A stretch of 64,000 nucleotides of DNA from Elusimicrobiota bacterium (GTDB taxonomy: Bacteria > Elusimicrobiota > Elusimicrobia > FEN-1173), in the NCBI GenBank assembly GCA_016722575.1, contig JADKIY010000002.1, positions 744,001 to 808,000 of the forward strand, written 5' to 3'. Both the position numbers and the translations under genes were made by a program. The notes under the pieces were generated by a model that was not told the origin of the DNA, did not search any database, and was given only the letters and a program-made list of their open reading frames with translations. Positions 7,683-15,698 of this stretch are shown one piece after another (the first letter of the stretch is position 1; the number at the start of each line of letters is the position of its first letter).

Positions 7683-8468
7683 ATGTTGCGCGCACTGTGG
7701 ACGGCGGCGTCGGGGATGTCGGCTCAGCAATTGAACGTCGACACCATCGCGAATAATCTAGCGAACGTGAACACCGCGGGGTTCAAGAAACTGCGGGTGG
7801 ATTACCAGGATTTGTATTACCAGACCCTGAAGGAACCGGGCGCCAGCGAAGAGGGCGGCGTGTCCCCCACGGGTTTGGAGGTCGGCATGGGAACCTACCC
7901 CGTGGCCACCCAGAAGATTTTCACTCCCGGGGACCTGGAGAACACCGAAAACCCCCTGGATTTGGCCATCGAGGGCACCGGGTTTTTCCAGGTGTCTCTG
8001 CCCGACGGCAGCAAAGCCTATTCCCGGTCCGGCACCTTCCGACTGGACGCCGAGGGCCGCGTGGTCACGGCCGACGGTTATTTGCTGGAACCCGCCCTCA
8101 CGGTCCCGGCCGACACCCAGGAGATCAGCGTGTCCCTGGACGGGACGGTGTCGGCCAAATCGGCCGCTTCCCCCGTTCCGGCGGTCATCGGCAACTTGGA
8201 GTTGGCGACGTTCTCCAACCCCCCGGGCCTCAAATCCCTGGGACACAGCCTCTACGCGGAAACGGCGGCTTCGGGAACGCCCCTCACGGGCACGCCCGGC
8301 GCCCAGGGCGTGGGATCGGTCCGGCAAGGAATGCTCGAAATGTCCAACGTGCGGGTGGTCGACGAAATGGTCAACATGATCACCGCCCAACGGGCCTACG
8401 AACTGAGTTCCAAAGCCATTCAGACGGCCGACGAAATGATCCGCCTGTCGAACAATCTCCGTGGGTAG
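7683..8468 (+). CDS. flgG: Flagellar distal rod protein FlgG
   Basis: Distal rod subunit, 261 aa, the usual size. Signatures: LWTAASGMSAQQLNVDTIAN and LANVNTAGFKK at the N-terminus, NPLDLAIEGTGFFQVSLPDG in the middle, and MLEMSNVRVVDEMVNMITAQ followed by RAYE at the end. ATG 7683 follows AAGGAGGAA. It starts 11 bases after flgF and its last bases overlap the GTG of flgA, so translation is probably coupled. Confidence 0.96.
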   Translation: MLRALWTAASGMSAQQLNVDTIANNLANVNTAGFKKLRVDYQDLYYQTLKEPGASEEGGVSPTGLEVGMGTYPVATQKIFTPGDLENTENPLDLAIEGTGFFQVSLPDGSKAYSRSGTFRLDAEGRVVTADGYLLEPALTVPADTQEISVSLDGTVSAKSAASPVPAVIGNLELATFSNPPGLKSLGHSLYAETAASGTPLTGTPGAQGVGSVRQGMLEMSNVRVVDEMVNMITAQRAYELSSKAIQTADEMIRLSNNLRG

Positions 8469-9168
8469 AAGACTCTTTTCATTCGGTTGGGCGGCCGTCC
8501 TCGCGGGGATTTGCCTCCCCCTGCGGGCCGCTTCCGTACGCCCGATTTTGGACGCGGCCGACCGGGCGTTGTCCCGGGCTTTTCCATCAACGTCGGGCGA
8601 GTGGCGTTGGGAGCTCCTGGGCCCCGCGCCGGTCGTTCCGGCGGAGGTTGTCGACGTCGCGGCCGAAGCGGACCCCGTGGACCCGACGCCCCGCGCCCTC
8701 GTGTCTTTGACGGTGCGGCTGACCCGCAACGGCCGGCGGGTTCGGACGGTGTTGCTTTCCTATCGGCTTCATCGGACGGCCGCGGTGTGGGTCACGCGCC
8801 GCTCCGTGGCGGCCGGCGCCCCCGTTTCGATCGACGACCTGATTCAAGAACGCCGGGAGATTTCCCCGGCGGAACGACTCCTGGCCCCCGCCGACACGCC
8901 CGACCATCTTTGGGCGCGGCGGCTCCCGGCCGGAACGCCGCTCGCCGCCTCGATGGTGGTTCCCCGCCCCCTGGTTAAAAACGGCGAAACCGTCCGCGTG
9001 ACCGTGACGGCCGGAACCCTTCGACTGAGCGCCACGGGACGGGCTTTGCGGGACGGCCGCTCCGGCGACGCCATTCCGGTGTGGCTTGCCTCCACCCGCC
9101 GCCCCGTCACGGCCACCGTGCGCGGGCCCGGACAGCTCGATTTGACCGCCCCCGGGGCCGCCCAGTGA
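8461..9168 (+). CDS. flgA: Flagellar P-ring assembly chaperone FlgA
   Basis: Periplasmic chaperone for P-ring (FlgI) assembly, 235 aa. The GTG start at 8461 lies inside the end of flgG and is followed by a signal peptide (LFSFGWAAVLAGICLPLRA). The C-terminal half has the SAF-type fold of FlgA: VTRRSVAAGAPVSIDDL, then RRLPAGTPLAASMVVPRPLV and NGETVRVTVTAGTLRLSATG. Its position between flgG and flgH is usual for many non-enteric operons. Its stop overlaps the start of flgH by 4 bases. Confidence 0.9.
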   Translation: MGRRLFSFGWAAVLAGICLPLRAASVRPILDAADRALSRAFPSTSGEWRWELLGPAPVVPAEVVDVAAEADPVDPTPRALVSLTVRLTRNGRRVRTVLLSYRLHRTAAVWVTRRSVAAGAPVSIDDLIQERREISPAERLLAPADTPDHLWARRLPAGTPLAASMVVPRPLVKNGETVRVTVTAGTLRLSATGRALRDGRSGDAIPVWLASTRRPVTATVRGPGQLDLTAPGAAQ

Positions 9169-9752
9169 ACCGCTGGGTCCCGCTGGCGCTGTTGTTCGTC
9201 GCGGGTTGCTTCGGTCGCCGACCCACGCCACCGGCGCCGCCGCCCATCGCCGAAACGCCGCTATTGTCCCTCTTTGCCGACACCCGGGCCGGTCGCGTCG
9301 GGGACCTGGTCACCGTGCAAATCATGGAAACGTCCAAGGGTTCCCGTCGAGTCACCTCCCGCGCCGACAAAGAGGGCGATTTGTCCGTGGATTTAAAAAC
9401 GAACACCGGCGGCAAAGCCGCCCGCTCCTCCCTGGGTCTTAAGACGACCAACGACACCAACGCCGAATCGGGCCTGGAGCGCCGGGGGTCCTTGATCGCC
9501 AACATGACGGCTCGGGTGATCGACATTCTGCCCGGCGGTTTGCTCCGACTCGAAGGCGAGCAGACCATCGTTCTGGAGGGCGGCGAACAAACCATTCGGT
9601 TGAAGGGCCTCGCCCGGCCCGCGGACATTGGGCCCGGAAACACGATTCTCTCCACGCGGCTGGCCGACGCCCGCATTGAATACAAAAGCCGCCGGGAACC
9701 CTCCGTCCACCATCGGGGTCTTTTGGCCTGGCTGGTCGGGATCGTTTTCTAG
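9165..9752 (+). CDS. flgH: Flagellar L-ring lipoprotein FlgH
   Basis: Outer-membrane L-ring lipoprotein, 195 aa. The GTG at 9165 overlaps the flgA stop (GTGA) and begins a lipoprotein signal with a lipobox at LLFVAGC (Cys15). FlgH motifs follow: LFADTRAGRVGDLVTVQIME, LKTNTGG and GNTILSTRLADARIEYK. An L-ring gene shows that the cell has an outer membrane. It is slightly shorter than E. coli FlgH. Confidence 0.93.
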   Translation: MNRWVPLALLFVAGCFGRRPTPPAPPPIAETPLLSLFADTRAGRVGDLVTVQIMETSKGSRRVTSRADKEGDLSVDLKTNTGGKAARSSLGLKTTNDTNAESGLERRGSLIANMTARVIDILPGGLLRLEGEQTIVLEGGEQTIRLKGLARPADIGPGNTILSTRLADARIEYKSRREPSVHHRGLLAWLVGIVF

Positions 9753-9764
9753 CGGAAGGATGAC

Positions 9765-10763
9765 ATGAAACCAGGCTGGTTTTTGTTGTTGGGAATCGCG
9801 GGGGCGTTGAACCTCTCGGCGGCCGAAACCCGGGTGAAGGACGTCGCCCGGGTGGGCGGCGTTCGAGACATGGAACTGGTGGGGTACGGGCTGGTAACGG
9901 GCCTGCGCGGAACCGGCGACCGGCCCGGCTCCGGACCGGCGGCCCAATCCCTCGTCAATTTATTGAATCGATTGGGGGTCGCGGCCTCGCCCCAGGAACT
10001 CCAATCCAGCAACATCGCGGCGGTGGCGGTCACGGCCCGGGTGCCGGCGTACAGCCGGCCGGGCGCGGCGATGGACGCCCGGGTTTCGTCCTTGGGGAAC
10101 GCCTCGCGGCTGGAAGGCGGGACACTGCTTTTGACGGCCCTTTTGGGCGTCGATGGAAAAGCCTACGCCACCGCCCAGGGACGATTGGCGGAGGAACCGG
10201 AATCGGGCGAGGACCGAAAAGGTTCCGCCTCCGCGGGCGGGGCGACCACGGCTTTTCTGCCCAGCGGCGTGCTGCTGGAGAAACCCCTGGGGGGGCCCGC
10301 CGCCGAAACCGACGGACATTTGGCCGTCACGCTGGATCGACCCGACGCGGTGACGGCCGAACGCATCGCCCAGGCGGTCCAGGAAACCCTGAAAGCGCCC
10401 TCCCGGGCCACGGACCCGGGCCGGGTGGACGTGGAAATTCCCGACGATTTTCGGGAGGACCCCGTGGGATTCGCGGCGCGCGTCGAGCGCGTGGCGGTCA
10501 CCCCGGACGAAGCCCCCCGGGTGGTTTTGAATGAACGCACGGGGACGGTCATTGCCGGGCAGGGGGTTCGCATCGCGCCGGTGGCGATCTCCCACGGCGG
10601 CGTCAAAATCGAAATCGGCGGGGGGCCGGCCCGGGCCGAGGCCGACGTCACGTCGCTGGTGGACCTCTTAAGCGGGCTGGGCGTGCGCCCCCGGGACGTG
10701 GTCGTTATTTTCCAGATGCTCAAGCGTCTCGGCGCGCTCAAGGCCGAACTGGTGCTGATGTGA
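9765..10763 (+). CDS. flgI: Flagellar P-ring protein FlgI
   Basis: Periplasmic P-ring subunit, 332 aa. Signal peptide WFLLLGIAGALNLSAAET, then the FlgI signature RVKDVARVGGVRDMELVGYG followed by LVTGLRGTGD. Near the C-terminus are ERTGTVIAGQGVRIAPVAIS and LGVRPRDVVVIFQMLKRLGA, also diagnostic. ATG 9765 follows GGAAGG. The last codons overlap the GTG of the next gene (ATGTGA). It lies in the standard order after flgH and before flgJ. Confidence 0.96.
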   Translation: MKPGWFLLLGIAGALNLSAAETRVKDVARVGGVRDMELVGYGLVTGLRGTGDRPGSGPAAQSLVNLLNRLGVAASPQELQSSNIAAVAVTARVPAYSRPGAAMDARVSSLGNASRLEGGTLLLTALLGVDGKAYATAQGRLAEEPESGEDRKGSASAGGATTAFLPSGVLLEKPLGGPAAETDGHLAVTLDRPDAVTAERIAQAVQETLKAPSRATDPGRVDVEIPDDFREDPVGFAARVERVAVTPDEAPRVVLNERTGTVIAGQGVRIAPVAISHGGVKIEIGGGPARAEADVTSLVDLLSGLGVRPRDVVVIFQMLKRLGALKAELVLM

Positions 10764-11080
10764 AACTTTCCCGAACCGCGCCCCCCGCCCCGCCGCCGAC
10801 CCGTTCCAACGATCGCCTGAAACAGGCCTGCCGGGGTTTCGAGGGCATTTTCCTGCACGCGCTTTTAAAAGAAATGCGCTCCACGGTGGACGCGACCGCC
10901 CTCGGCGGGTCCGGTCCCGCCCGGGAGATCACCCAGGACATGTATGACCAGTCGCTGAGCGAGGAGATGTCCCGCGCCGGCGGCCTCGGCGTGGGTCCGA
11001 TGCTCTACCGCCAGTTGAACCGGGCTCAAGTTCCCGCGCCCGGGGCCGATAAAGGAAGTGAGAGGAGGATACATCCATGA
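10760..11080 (+). CDS. flgJ: Single-domain FlgJ (rod-binding / rod-cap domain)
   Basis: 106 aa containing only the N-terminal rod-binding domain of FlgJ (KQACRGFEGIFLHALLKEMR, then YDQSLSEEMSRAGGLGVGPM). The C-terminal muramidase domain of enteric FlgJ is absent, as in many other phyla, so peptidoglycan must be opened by another enzyme. The GTG at 10760 overlaps the flgI stop. The sigma-28-type promoter of flgM lies inside its 3' end. Confidence 0.88.
   Translation: MKLSRTAPPAPPPTRSNDRLKQACRGFEGIFLHALLKEMRSTVDATALGGSGPAREITQDMYDQSLSEEMSRAGGLGVGPMLYRQLNRAQVPAPGADKGSERRIHP
11026..11052 (+). promoter_or_regulatory. Sigma-28 promoter of flgM, inside flgJ
   Basis: TCAAGTTC, 11 bases, GCCGATAA: 6 of 8 and 8 of 8 matches to the FliA consensus with exact spacing. 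It lies 25 bases before the flgM ATG, within the flgJ coding region. It would allow FliA to drive its own anti-sigma factor, as known for the second flgM promoter of Salmonella. Confidence 0.75.
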
Positions 11081-11376
11081 TTCCATCCATTGGTTCCTCG
11101 GGGCCCCAGGGCTCCCGGGGCGCGTCCGCCGCCGATGAAACGGCCAAAACGGGCGCCGCCGCCAAAAAACGTCCCGCCGCCGCGTCGGAGGCTCAGGATC
11201 AGGTGACCCTGTCGCCCGTGGCCCGGGACCTGCAGGTTCTGCGGGCCCACGTGAACGACGGCGCCGCCGACCGGGCCGCCAAAGTGGCCGCGTTGAAAGA
11301 ACGCGTCGCGCGCGGCGATTACCGCGTGAGCACCGATGACCTGGCCGCCCGAATCCGGGACGCCTGGTCCGCCTGA
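11077..11376 (+). CDS. flgM: Anti-sigma-28 factor FlgM
   Basis: FlgM holds FliA (sigma-28) inactive until the hook is finished and FlgM is exported. 99 aa with the usual layout: a disordered Ala/Lys/Gly-rich N-terminal half, then QDQVTLSPVARDLQVL and the helical FliA-binding end (RVARGDYRVSTDDLAARIRD). ATG 11077 follows GAGAGGAGG and overlaps the flgJ stop. It has its own promoter at 11026 as well as operon read-through. Its target is the fliA product encoded at 25251. Confidence 0.92.
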   Translation: MIPSIGSSGPQGSRGASAADETAKTGAAAKKRPAAASEAQDQVTLSPVARDLQVLRAHVNDGAADRAAKVAALKERVARGDYRVSTDDLAARIRDAWSA

Positions 11377-11380
11377 CGCC

Positions 11381-11884
11381 TTGACGGCCGTGGCCGCCGA
11401 CACCCCCCTCGCGCGGATGGAATCCGCGTTGGAGGAGATTACGCGTCTGTGCGGGGAACTCCGGGACATCATGACCGAGGAACGAACCGCCCTGGTCGCC
11501 GCCCGGCGGGACGCCCTGCCGGAACTTCTCCGAAAAAAGGCCGACGGCCTTCAGCGCTTGGCCGACGCCGACGAACGACGGCGACGGTGCGCCCTTCAAT
11601 TGGAACGATCCTGGGGCTGGGCCCCGGTGGACCGCCCCCTCTCCCAACTCGCCTCGCGCCTGGACGCCCCCACCCGGGAACGTTTGGTTGGGAAAAAAGA
11701 CCGCCTGCTCCAGGTCATGCGCGACTTGTGCGCCTTGAACGAAGCCAACGGCCGGTTGATCCGCCAAGCCGTCACGGTGGGCCGCCGCCTTTTGGACTGG
11801 GCCACGGCCCCCCGCGAATTCATTTACGGTCCGGCCGGGCTTGAACGCGACGCCGCCGGGCGCGTCGTCCACCAACGTGCGTGA
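11381..11884 (+). CDS. flgN: FlgN-family export chaperone for FlgK and FlgL
   Basis: Cytoplasmic chaperone for the hook-filament junction proteins. An all-helical protein (~167 aa) with the FlgN pattern: ALEEITRLCGELRDIMTEER, then RRDALPELLRKKADGLQRLA, LQVMRDLCALNEANGRLIRQ, and a C-terminal YGPAG segment. Location between flgM and flgK is the classic place. The start is uncertain: TTG 11381 (4 bases after flgM), GTG 11390, ATG 11417, or ATG 11336 inside flgM. I chose TTG 11381 because it avoids a long overlap. Confidence 0.82.
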   Translation: MTAVAADTPLARMESALEEITRLCGELRDIMTEERTALVAARRDALPELLRKKADGLQRLADADERRRRCALQLERSWGWAPVDRPLSQLASRLDAPTRERLVGKKDRLLQVMRDLCALNEANGRLIRQAVTVGRRLLDWATAPREFIYGPAGLERDAAGRVVHQRA

Positions 11885-11939
11885 CCATCGACCCGGGGGG
11901 TTTGCCCCGGCCCCCGATCGCACGGCGGGGAATTGACCC

Positions 11940-13568
11940 GTGTCTCTTCTCGCCAGTTTTGAAATCGGCACCCGGTCCCTTCGCACCTTTCAAACCGCCA
12001 TTCAGACGGTCTCCCACAACATTTCCAACGTCAACACCCCCGGATACTCCCGCCAACGAATCGTGTTGACCACGGAGCAACCCGATCTGACGGACCGCTT
12101 CGACGTCGGCCGGGGCGTCCGGATGATGGGCGTCGAGCGCCTGCGGGACGCTTTTTTTGAAGCCAGCTGGCGTCGCGAAACCACGGGACAAGGACAGGCC
12201 GAAGCCCTGGCCACGGCCTACAAGTCGGCGGAATCCCTTTTTCCCGAGCCCAACGGAGACGGTCTGTCGACCCGCATGGACAAGTTTTGGTCCGCCTGGC
12301 AAGAATTGGCCAACCACCCCACGGACCCGGGAATCCGCGCGGTGGTCTTGACCCGGGGCGCCGACTTGGCCGCCGGGCTCAACCAGACTCTTCAGGGACT
12401 GACGCAACAGCGGGCCGATGTGGACAGCGAAATGGCCGCCGTGATTCCCCAAATCAACGCCACCGCCCGTGAAATTTACCAGCTGAACGACGCCATCAAA
12501 ACGGCCCTGCTGAACGGCCAAACCCCCAACGACGCTTTGGACCGCCGGGATTTCCTGGTGGGCCAATTGTCCCAGTGGACGTCGGTTCAGGTGGTGGACC
12601 ACGCCGACGGCTCCGTGGCGGTTTACGCCGGAGGGGCGCCGTTGGTCGAGGAAGGCCGCGTGGGGTCTCTGGAAACGTTCCCCCGGGCGGGAGACCCCGA
12701 AGGCCACCTGGCGATCCGTTGGAAAGAAACCGGGGACGCCTTTGAGCCCGTGGGAGGGCGCTTGGGGGGCCTCGTGGCCGCCCGGGACACGGTGTTGACC
12801 GGGCTCACCCAATCGTTGAAGGACTGGTCCCGGACGCTCCGGGACGAAGTCAACGCCCTGCACCGAACCGGCGTGGGCCTGGACGGCTCCACGGGCCTAC
12901 GGGGCGCGGTGAATTTCCCCGGAACTCTGGCGGCCGACGCCACGGTGTCGTTGAACGGCGTCGACATCGCCCTCACGGCCGGGGACGACCTGGCCACCGT
13001 CGTTTCCCGTCTCAACGCCCAGGAAGCCGCCACGGGCGTCCACGCCGCGGTGGACGGCGCGCGCCTGGTGCTGGCCCCGGGCGGCGCTTCCCCCCAAACC
13101 GTTCGAATGACGGGCGACCCCGACGGCGCCTGGAAAACCCTGGGCATCGTCAACGACTTTTTCGCCGGGGAACCCGGCGCCCTGGGGTTATCGGAGGCCG
13201 TCCAAAACAACCCGGACGCCGTCGCGGCGTCCGTGTCCGGCGCCCCGGGGGACAACGCCCTGGCCCGCGCTTTGGCCGGTCTCCGGGAGAAAAAGGTTTT
13301 TTCCGACGGCCACGCGAGTTTCGACGGCTCCTACCAGGGGTTTCTGGCCGACCTGGGCGCGCGGTCGGCCGCCGCCCAAGCCACCCACGACAACCAAACC
13401 TTTTTGGTTCAACAAATCGATCAACTGCGGGAATCCGTCTCCGGCGTTTCTCTGGACGAGGAACTGACGGATCTAATCCGCTACCAGCGGTCCTACGAAA
13501 TGGCGGCGCGGTCCATCCAAACCGCCGACGAAATGTTGAGCACGTTGCTCGACATGGTCCATCGATAA
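11940..13568 (+). CDS. flgK: Hook-filament junction protein FlgK (HAP1)
   Basis: Junction protein between hook and filament, 542 aa. N-terminus ALS-type rod/hook helix (SHNISNVNTPGYSRQRI). The middle includes a flagellin-IN-like segment (ATVSLNGVDIALTAGDDLAT). The C-terminus has GVSLDEELTDLIRYQRSYEM, then AARSIQTADEML, diagnostic for FlgK. GTG 11940 follows GGGGAA. It is 55 bases after flgN and 13 bases before flgL. Confidence 0.95.
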   Translation: MSLLASFEIGTRSLRTFQTAIQTVSHNISNVNTPGYSRQRIVLTTEQPDLTDRFDVGRGVRMMGVERLRDAFFEASWRRETTGQGQAEALATAYKSAESLFPEPNGDGLSTRMDKFWSAWQELANHPTDPGIRAVVLTRGADLAAGLNQTLQGLTQQRADVDSEMAAVIPQINATAREIYQLNDAIKTALLNGQTPNDALDRRDFLVGQLSQWTSVQVVDHADGSVAVYAGGAPLVEEGRVGSLETFPRAGDPEGHLAIRWKETGDAFEPVGGRLGGLVAARDTVLTGLTQSLKDWSRTLRDEVNALHRTGVGLDGSTGLRGAVNFPGTLAADATVSLNGVDIALTAGDDLATVVSRLNAQEAATGVHAAVDGARLVLAPGGASPQTVRMTGDPDGAWKTLGIVNDFFAGEPGALGLSEAVQNNPDAVAASVSGAPGDNALARALAGLREKKVFSDGHASFDGSYQGFLADLGARSAAAQATHDNQTFLVQQIDQLRESVSGVSLDEELTDLIRYQRSYEMAARSIQTADEMLSTLLDMVHR

Positions 13569-13581
13569 CCGGGAGGTTCCT

Positions 13582-14457
13582 GTGCGCGTCACCGAACGAT
13601 TGATCCACCGCGGGGTCGTGGACGAAATCCACGGCCATCTGGCCGCCATGGCCAAACTCCAACAGCAAATCGCTTCCGGCAAGCGCCTCACGGGCCTGTC
13701 CGAGGAGCCCATCGACGCCGCCCGGTCGATCCGCCTCCAAGCGTCGGCCGCGGGGCTCGATCAATTCAAGAAAAACACCCAGGAAGCCCTGGCCTGGATG
13801 AACGCGACGCTCGGGGCCCTGAGCCGGGTTCGCGAAGTTCTCCAGGAAGCCCGGACCGACGCCCTGGAGGGCGGAACGGACTCCACCCCGACGGACAGCC
13901 GGCACGCGCTGGGCGAAAGCGTCGCGCGACTTCGGGAATCCCTGGTGGAATTGGCCAATTCCAAGTGGGAGGGCGCTTCCCTGTTCGGCGGCCACGCCAC
14001 GACCGCCGCGCCCTTTGCCGCGGACGGGACGTACCGGGGCGACACCGGAACCATCGGACGCGACATCGCCCCGGGGGAAACCACCACGGTCAATTACAAC
14101 GGCGACGAGGTGTTCCGGAACGGGACGAACCTCTTCGCCGCTCTGGACGCCCTTCAAACCGCCCTCCAAAACGACGACCCCGCGGCCGTTCGCGGCGCCG
14201 TGCCGGCCCTGGACGACGGAATCAAGAAAGTGCTCCGGATGGAGGCGTCCCTGGGGGCCGAAACGGAACGCGTCACTCTGACGCAATCCCGGTTGGACGA
14301 GATGAACGTCACCCTGACCAAACGCCGCTCGGAAAACGACGACACGGACATGGCCCAAGCGGCCATGGACCTGCAAAGCGAAAACAACGTCTACCAGGCC
14401 TCCTTGGCGGCTTCGGCGCGCCTGTTCGGCGCCTCGCTGCTGGACTTTCTCAAATGA
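13582..14457 (+). CDS. flgL: Hook-filament junction protein FlgL (HAP3)
   Basis: Second junction protein, 291 aa, flagellin-like at both ends. N-terminus MRVTERLIHRGVVDEIH with LQQQIASGKRLTGLSEEPID; C-terminus DMAQAAMDLQSENNVYQASL, then AASARLFGASLLDFL. It is slightly shorter than the enteric version, with a reduced central domain (WEGASLFGGHATTAAPF). GTG 13582 follows GGGAGG. The end overlaps the ATG of fliW by 4 bases. Confidence 0.93.
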   Translation: MRVTERLIHRGVVDEIHGHLAAMAKLQQQIASGKRLTGLSEEPIDAARSIRLQASAAGLDQFKKNTQEALAWMNATLGALSRVREVLQEARTDALEGGTDSTPTDSRHALGESVARLRESLVELANSKWEGASLFGGHATTAAPFAADGTYRGDTGTIGRDIAPGETTTVNYNGDEVFRNGTNLFAALDALQTALQNDDPAAVRGAVPALDDGIKKVLRMEASLGAETERVTLTQSRLDEMNVTLTKRRSENDDTDMAQAAMDLQSENNVYQASLAASARLFGASLLDFLK

Positions 14458-14924
14458 CCCGGCGCGCGCGACCGCCCCTGACCACCACGCGCTTCGGCGT
14501 CCTTCGGCCCGACGCCGCCTCGGTTTTGACGCTGGTCGGCGGCTTGGTGGGTTTCCCCGGCCAACGGCGGTTTCTGTTGTTGGACCACGCGGGCCGGGGC
14601 GATTTCGGCTGGCTGCAAAGCGCGGACGACGGCAGCCTGGCCTTTCCCGTCACCGATCCGCGGCGCCACCTGCCCGATTGCCGTTACGTTTTTGGCCCGG
14701 CCGACCTGGCGGGATTGCGGTTGGGCTCCCGCGCCCTCCCCGACGTTCTGGTCACCGTTTCCGTCACGCCCGACGGCGGCGTGCGACTCAACTTGTCCGG
14801 ACCGCTCGTGTTTAATTTCCGCCGGCGCCTCGGGCGCCAGCTGGTCCAATCCCCGGTCGGCGACCCGATCCCCGTGACGCTCCCGTGCTCCTTCTCTCCC
14901 GTCGAAAAGGCGAAAGCCTCCTGA
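14454..14924 (+). CDS. fliW: FliW, CsrA antagonist and flagellin-binding assembly factor
   Basis: FliW binds free flagellin and, when released, binds and inhibits CsrA, coupling flagellin translation to secretion (known from B. subtilis and Campylobacter). 156 aa, typical length. Family features: a loop GGLVGFPGQRRFLLLDH, FGWLQSADDGSLAFPVTDP, and a C-terminal part with a conserved Asn (GGVRLNLSGPLVFNFRRRLG). The ATG overlaps the flgL stop. The last 40 bases overlap the start of csrA in another frame, a tight pairing of antagonist and target. Its RNA-level client is probably the flagellin leader at 2083-2172. Confidence 0.88.
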   Translation: MTRRARPPLTTTRFGVLRPDAASVLTLVGGLVGFPGQRRFLLLDHAGRGDFGWLQSADDGSLAFPVTDPRRHLPDCRYVFGPADLAGLRLGSRALPDVLVTVSVTPDGGVRLNLSGPLVFNFRRRLGRQLVQSPVGDPIPVTLPCSFSPVEKAKAS

Positions 14925-15169
14925 TCGGCGACACCGTGGAAATCACGGTGCTCGCGGTGGAAGGCGGAAACGTTCGGTTGGGCATCCGCGCCCCCGGCGC
15001 GGTGCCCGTTTATCGGCGGGAACTCTACGACAGCATTCGAGCGGAGAACCGGGATTCGGCCGCCGCGGGGGTGGAGGATTTGTCCCGGGCCTTGGCCCGG
15101 GGCGGTTCTACGCCGACGTCGGCGGCGCCGTCACCGTTCCGGCGGCCCCCCCGGGGCGCTCGACCTTAA
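14885..15169 (+). CDS. csrA: Carbon storage / translational regulator CsrA
   Basis: RNA-binding post-transcriptional repressor, 94 aa. The core is canonical: MLLLSRRKGESLLIGDTVEI, GNVRLGIRAPGAVPVYRREL, so the RNA-binding residues near strand 1 and the RAP-VPVYR end are present. After ~residue 65 there is a C-terminal tail of about 30 Ala/Pro/Ser-rich residues beyond the usual length. The GTG at 14885 lies inside fliW. The 3' end overlaps the convergent receiver gene by 62 bases. Likely target: the flagellin mRNA. Confidence 0.92.
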   Translation: MLLLSRRKGESLLIGDTVEITVLAVEGGNVRLGIRAPGAVPVYRRELYDSIRAENRDSAAAGVEDLSRALARGGSTPTSAAPSPFRRPPRGARP

Positions 15170-15641
15170 CGGCTTTCGGTCGCCCCAATTCCTTTTTTAA
15201 TTTCCGTAATTCGGCGTCCTTCAATTCCAATTCCTGCTTCATAAGGTCGTTCTCGCGCAGAAGCCAAAAGCGGTCCACCGCGTGGGACACGACCGCCAGC
15301 ACCTCGTCGTCGTTCCAGGGCTTGGTGAGAAACCGGAAAATGCGTCCGTCCAACACCGCGGCGGTGAACACCGAGGAGTCCGTGTGCCCGGACAGCATGA
15401 GCCGCACCGTTTGGGGCCACCGCCGTCCCACTTCCTTGAGAAGTTCAACCCCGTTCATGCCGGGCATCCGGTAATCGGAGATGATCACGTGGGCGGGGCC
15501 GGTGTCCCGCAGGAGGCGCAGGCCTTCGTCGCCCGACAACGCCGTGAGCACTTCCACGTCTATTTTTTGGAGCAGACGGCGAAGGGATTTGACCACCCCC
15601 TGATCGTCGTCAACGCACAACACCCGTATGTTGGACACCAT
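15108..15641 (-). CDS. Response regulator: receiver plus C-terminal coiled coil
   Basis: 177 aa. A complete receiver (VLCVDDDQG; phospho-Asp in VIISDYRMPGMNG; Lys in LTKPW) is followed by a heptad helix (LLRENDLMKQELELKDAELR) and a Pro/Ala-rich tail. This receiver type, with FRFLTKPW after the Lys loop, is common in RpfG-like and kinase-linked regulators. No output domain is present. The second ATG (15641) is preferred because GGGAGGAT is then correctly spaced. Its 3' end overlaps csrA on the other strand by 62 bases, so transcripts would be antisense there. It is 57 bases downstream of the CheB-like gene and probably cotranscribed with it. Confidence 0.85.
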   Translation of the reverse strand: MVSNIRVLCVDDDQGVVKSLRRLLQKIDVEVLTALSGDEGLRLLRDTGPAHVIISDYRMPGMNGVELLKEVGRRWPQTVRLMLSGHTDSSVFTAAVLDGRIFRFLTKPWNDDEVLAVVSHAVDRFWLLRENDLMKQELELKDAELRKLKKELGRPKAVKVERPGGAAGTVTAPPTSA

Positions 15642-15698
15642 GGACATCCTCCCGTCAGACTCCGCGACTCAAATCGTTTCCGGGGTCCCGGCCGCGTT

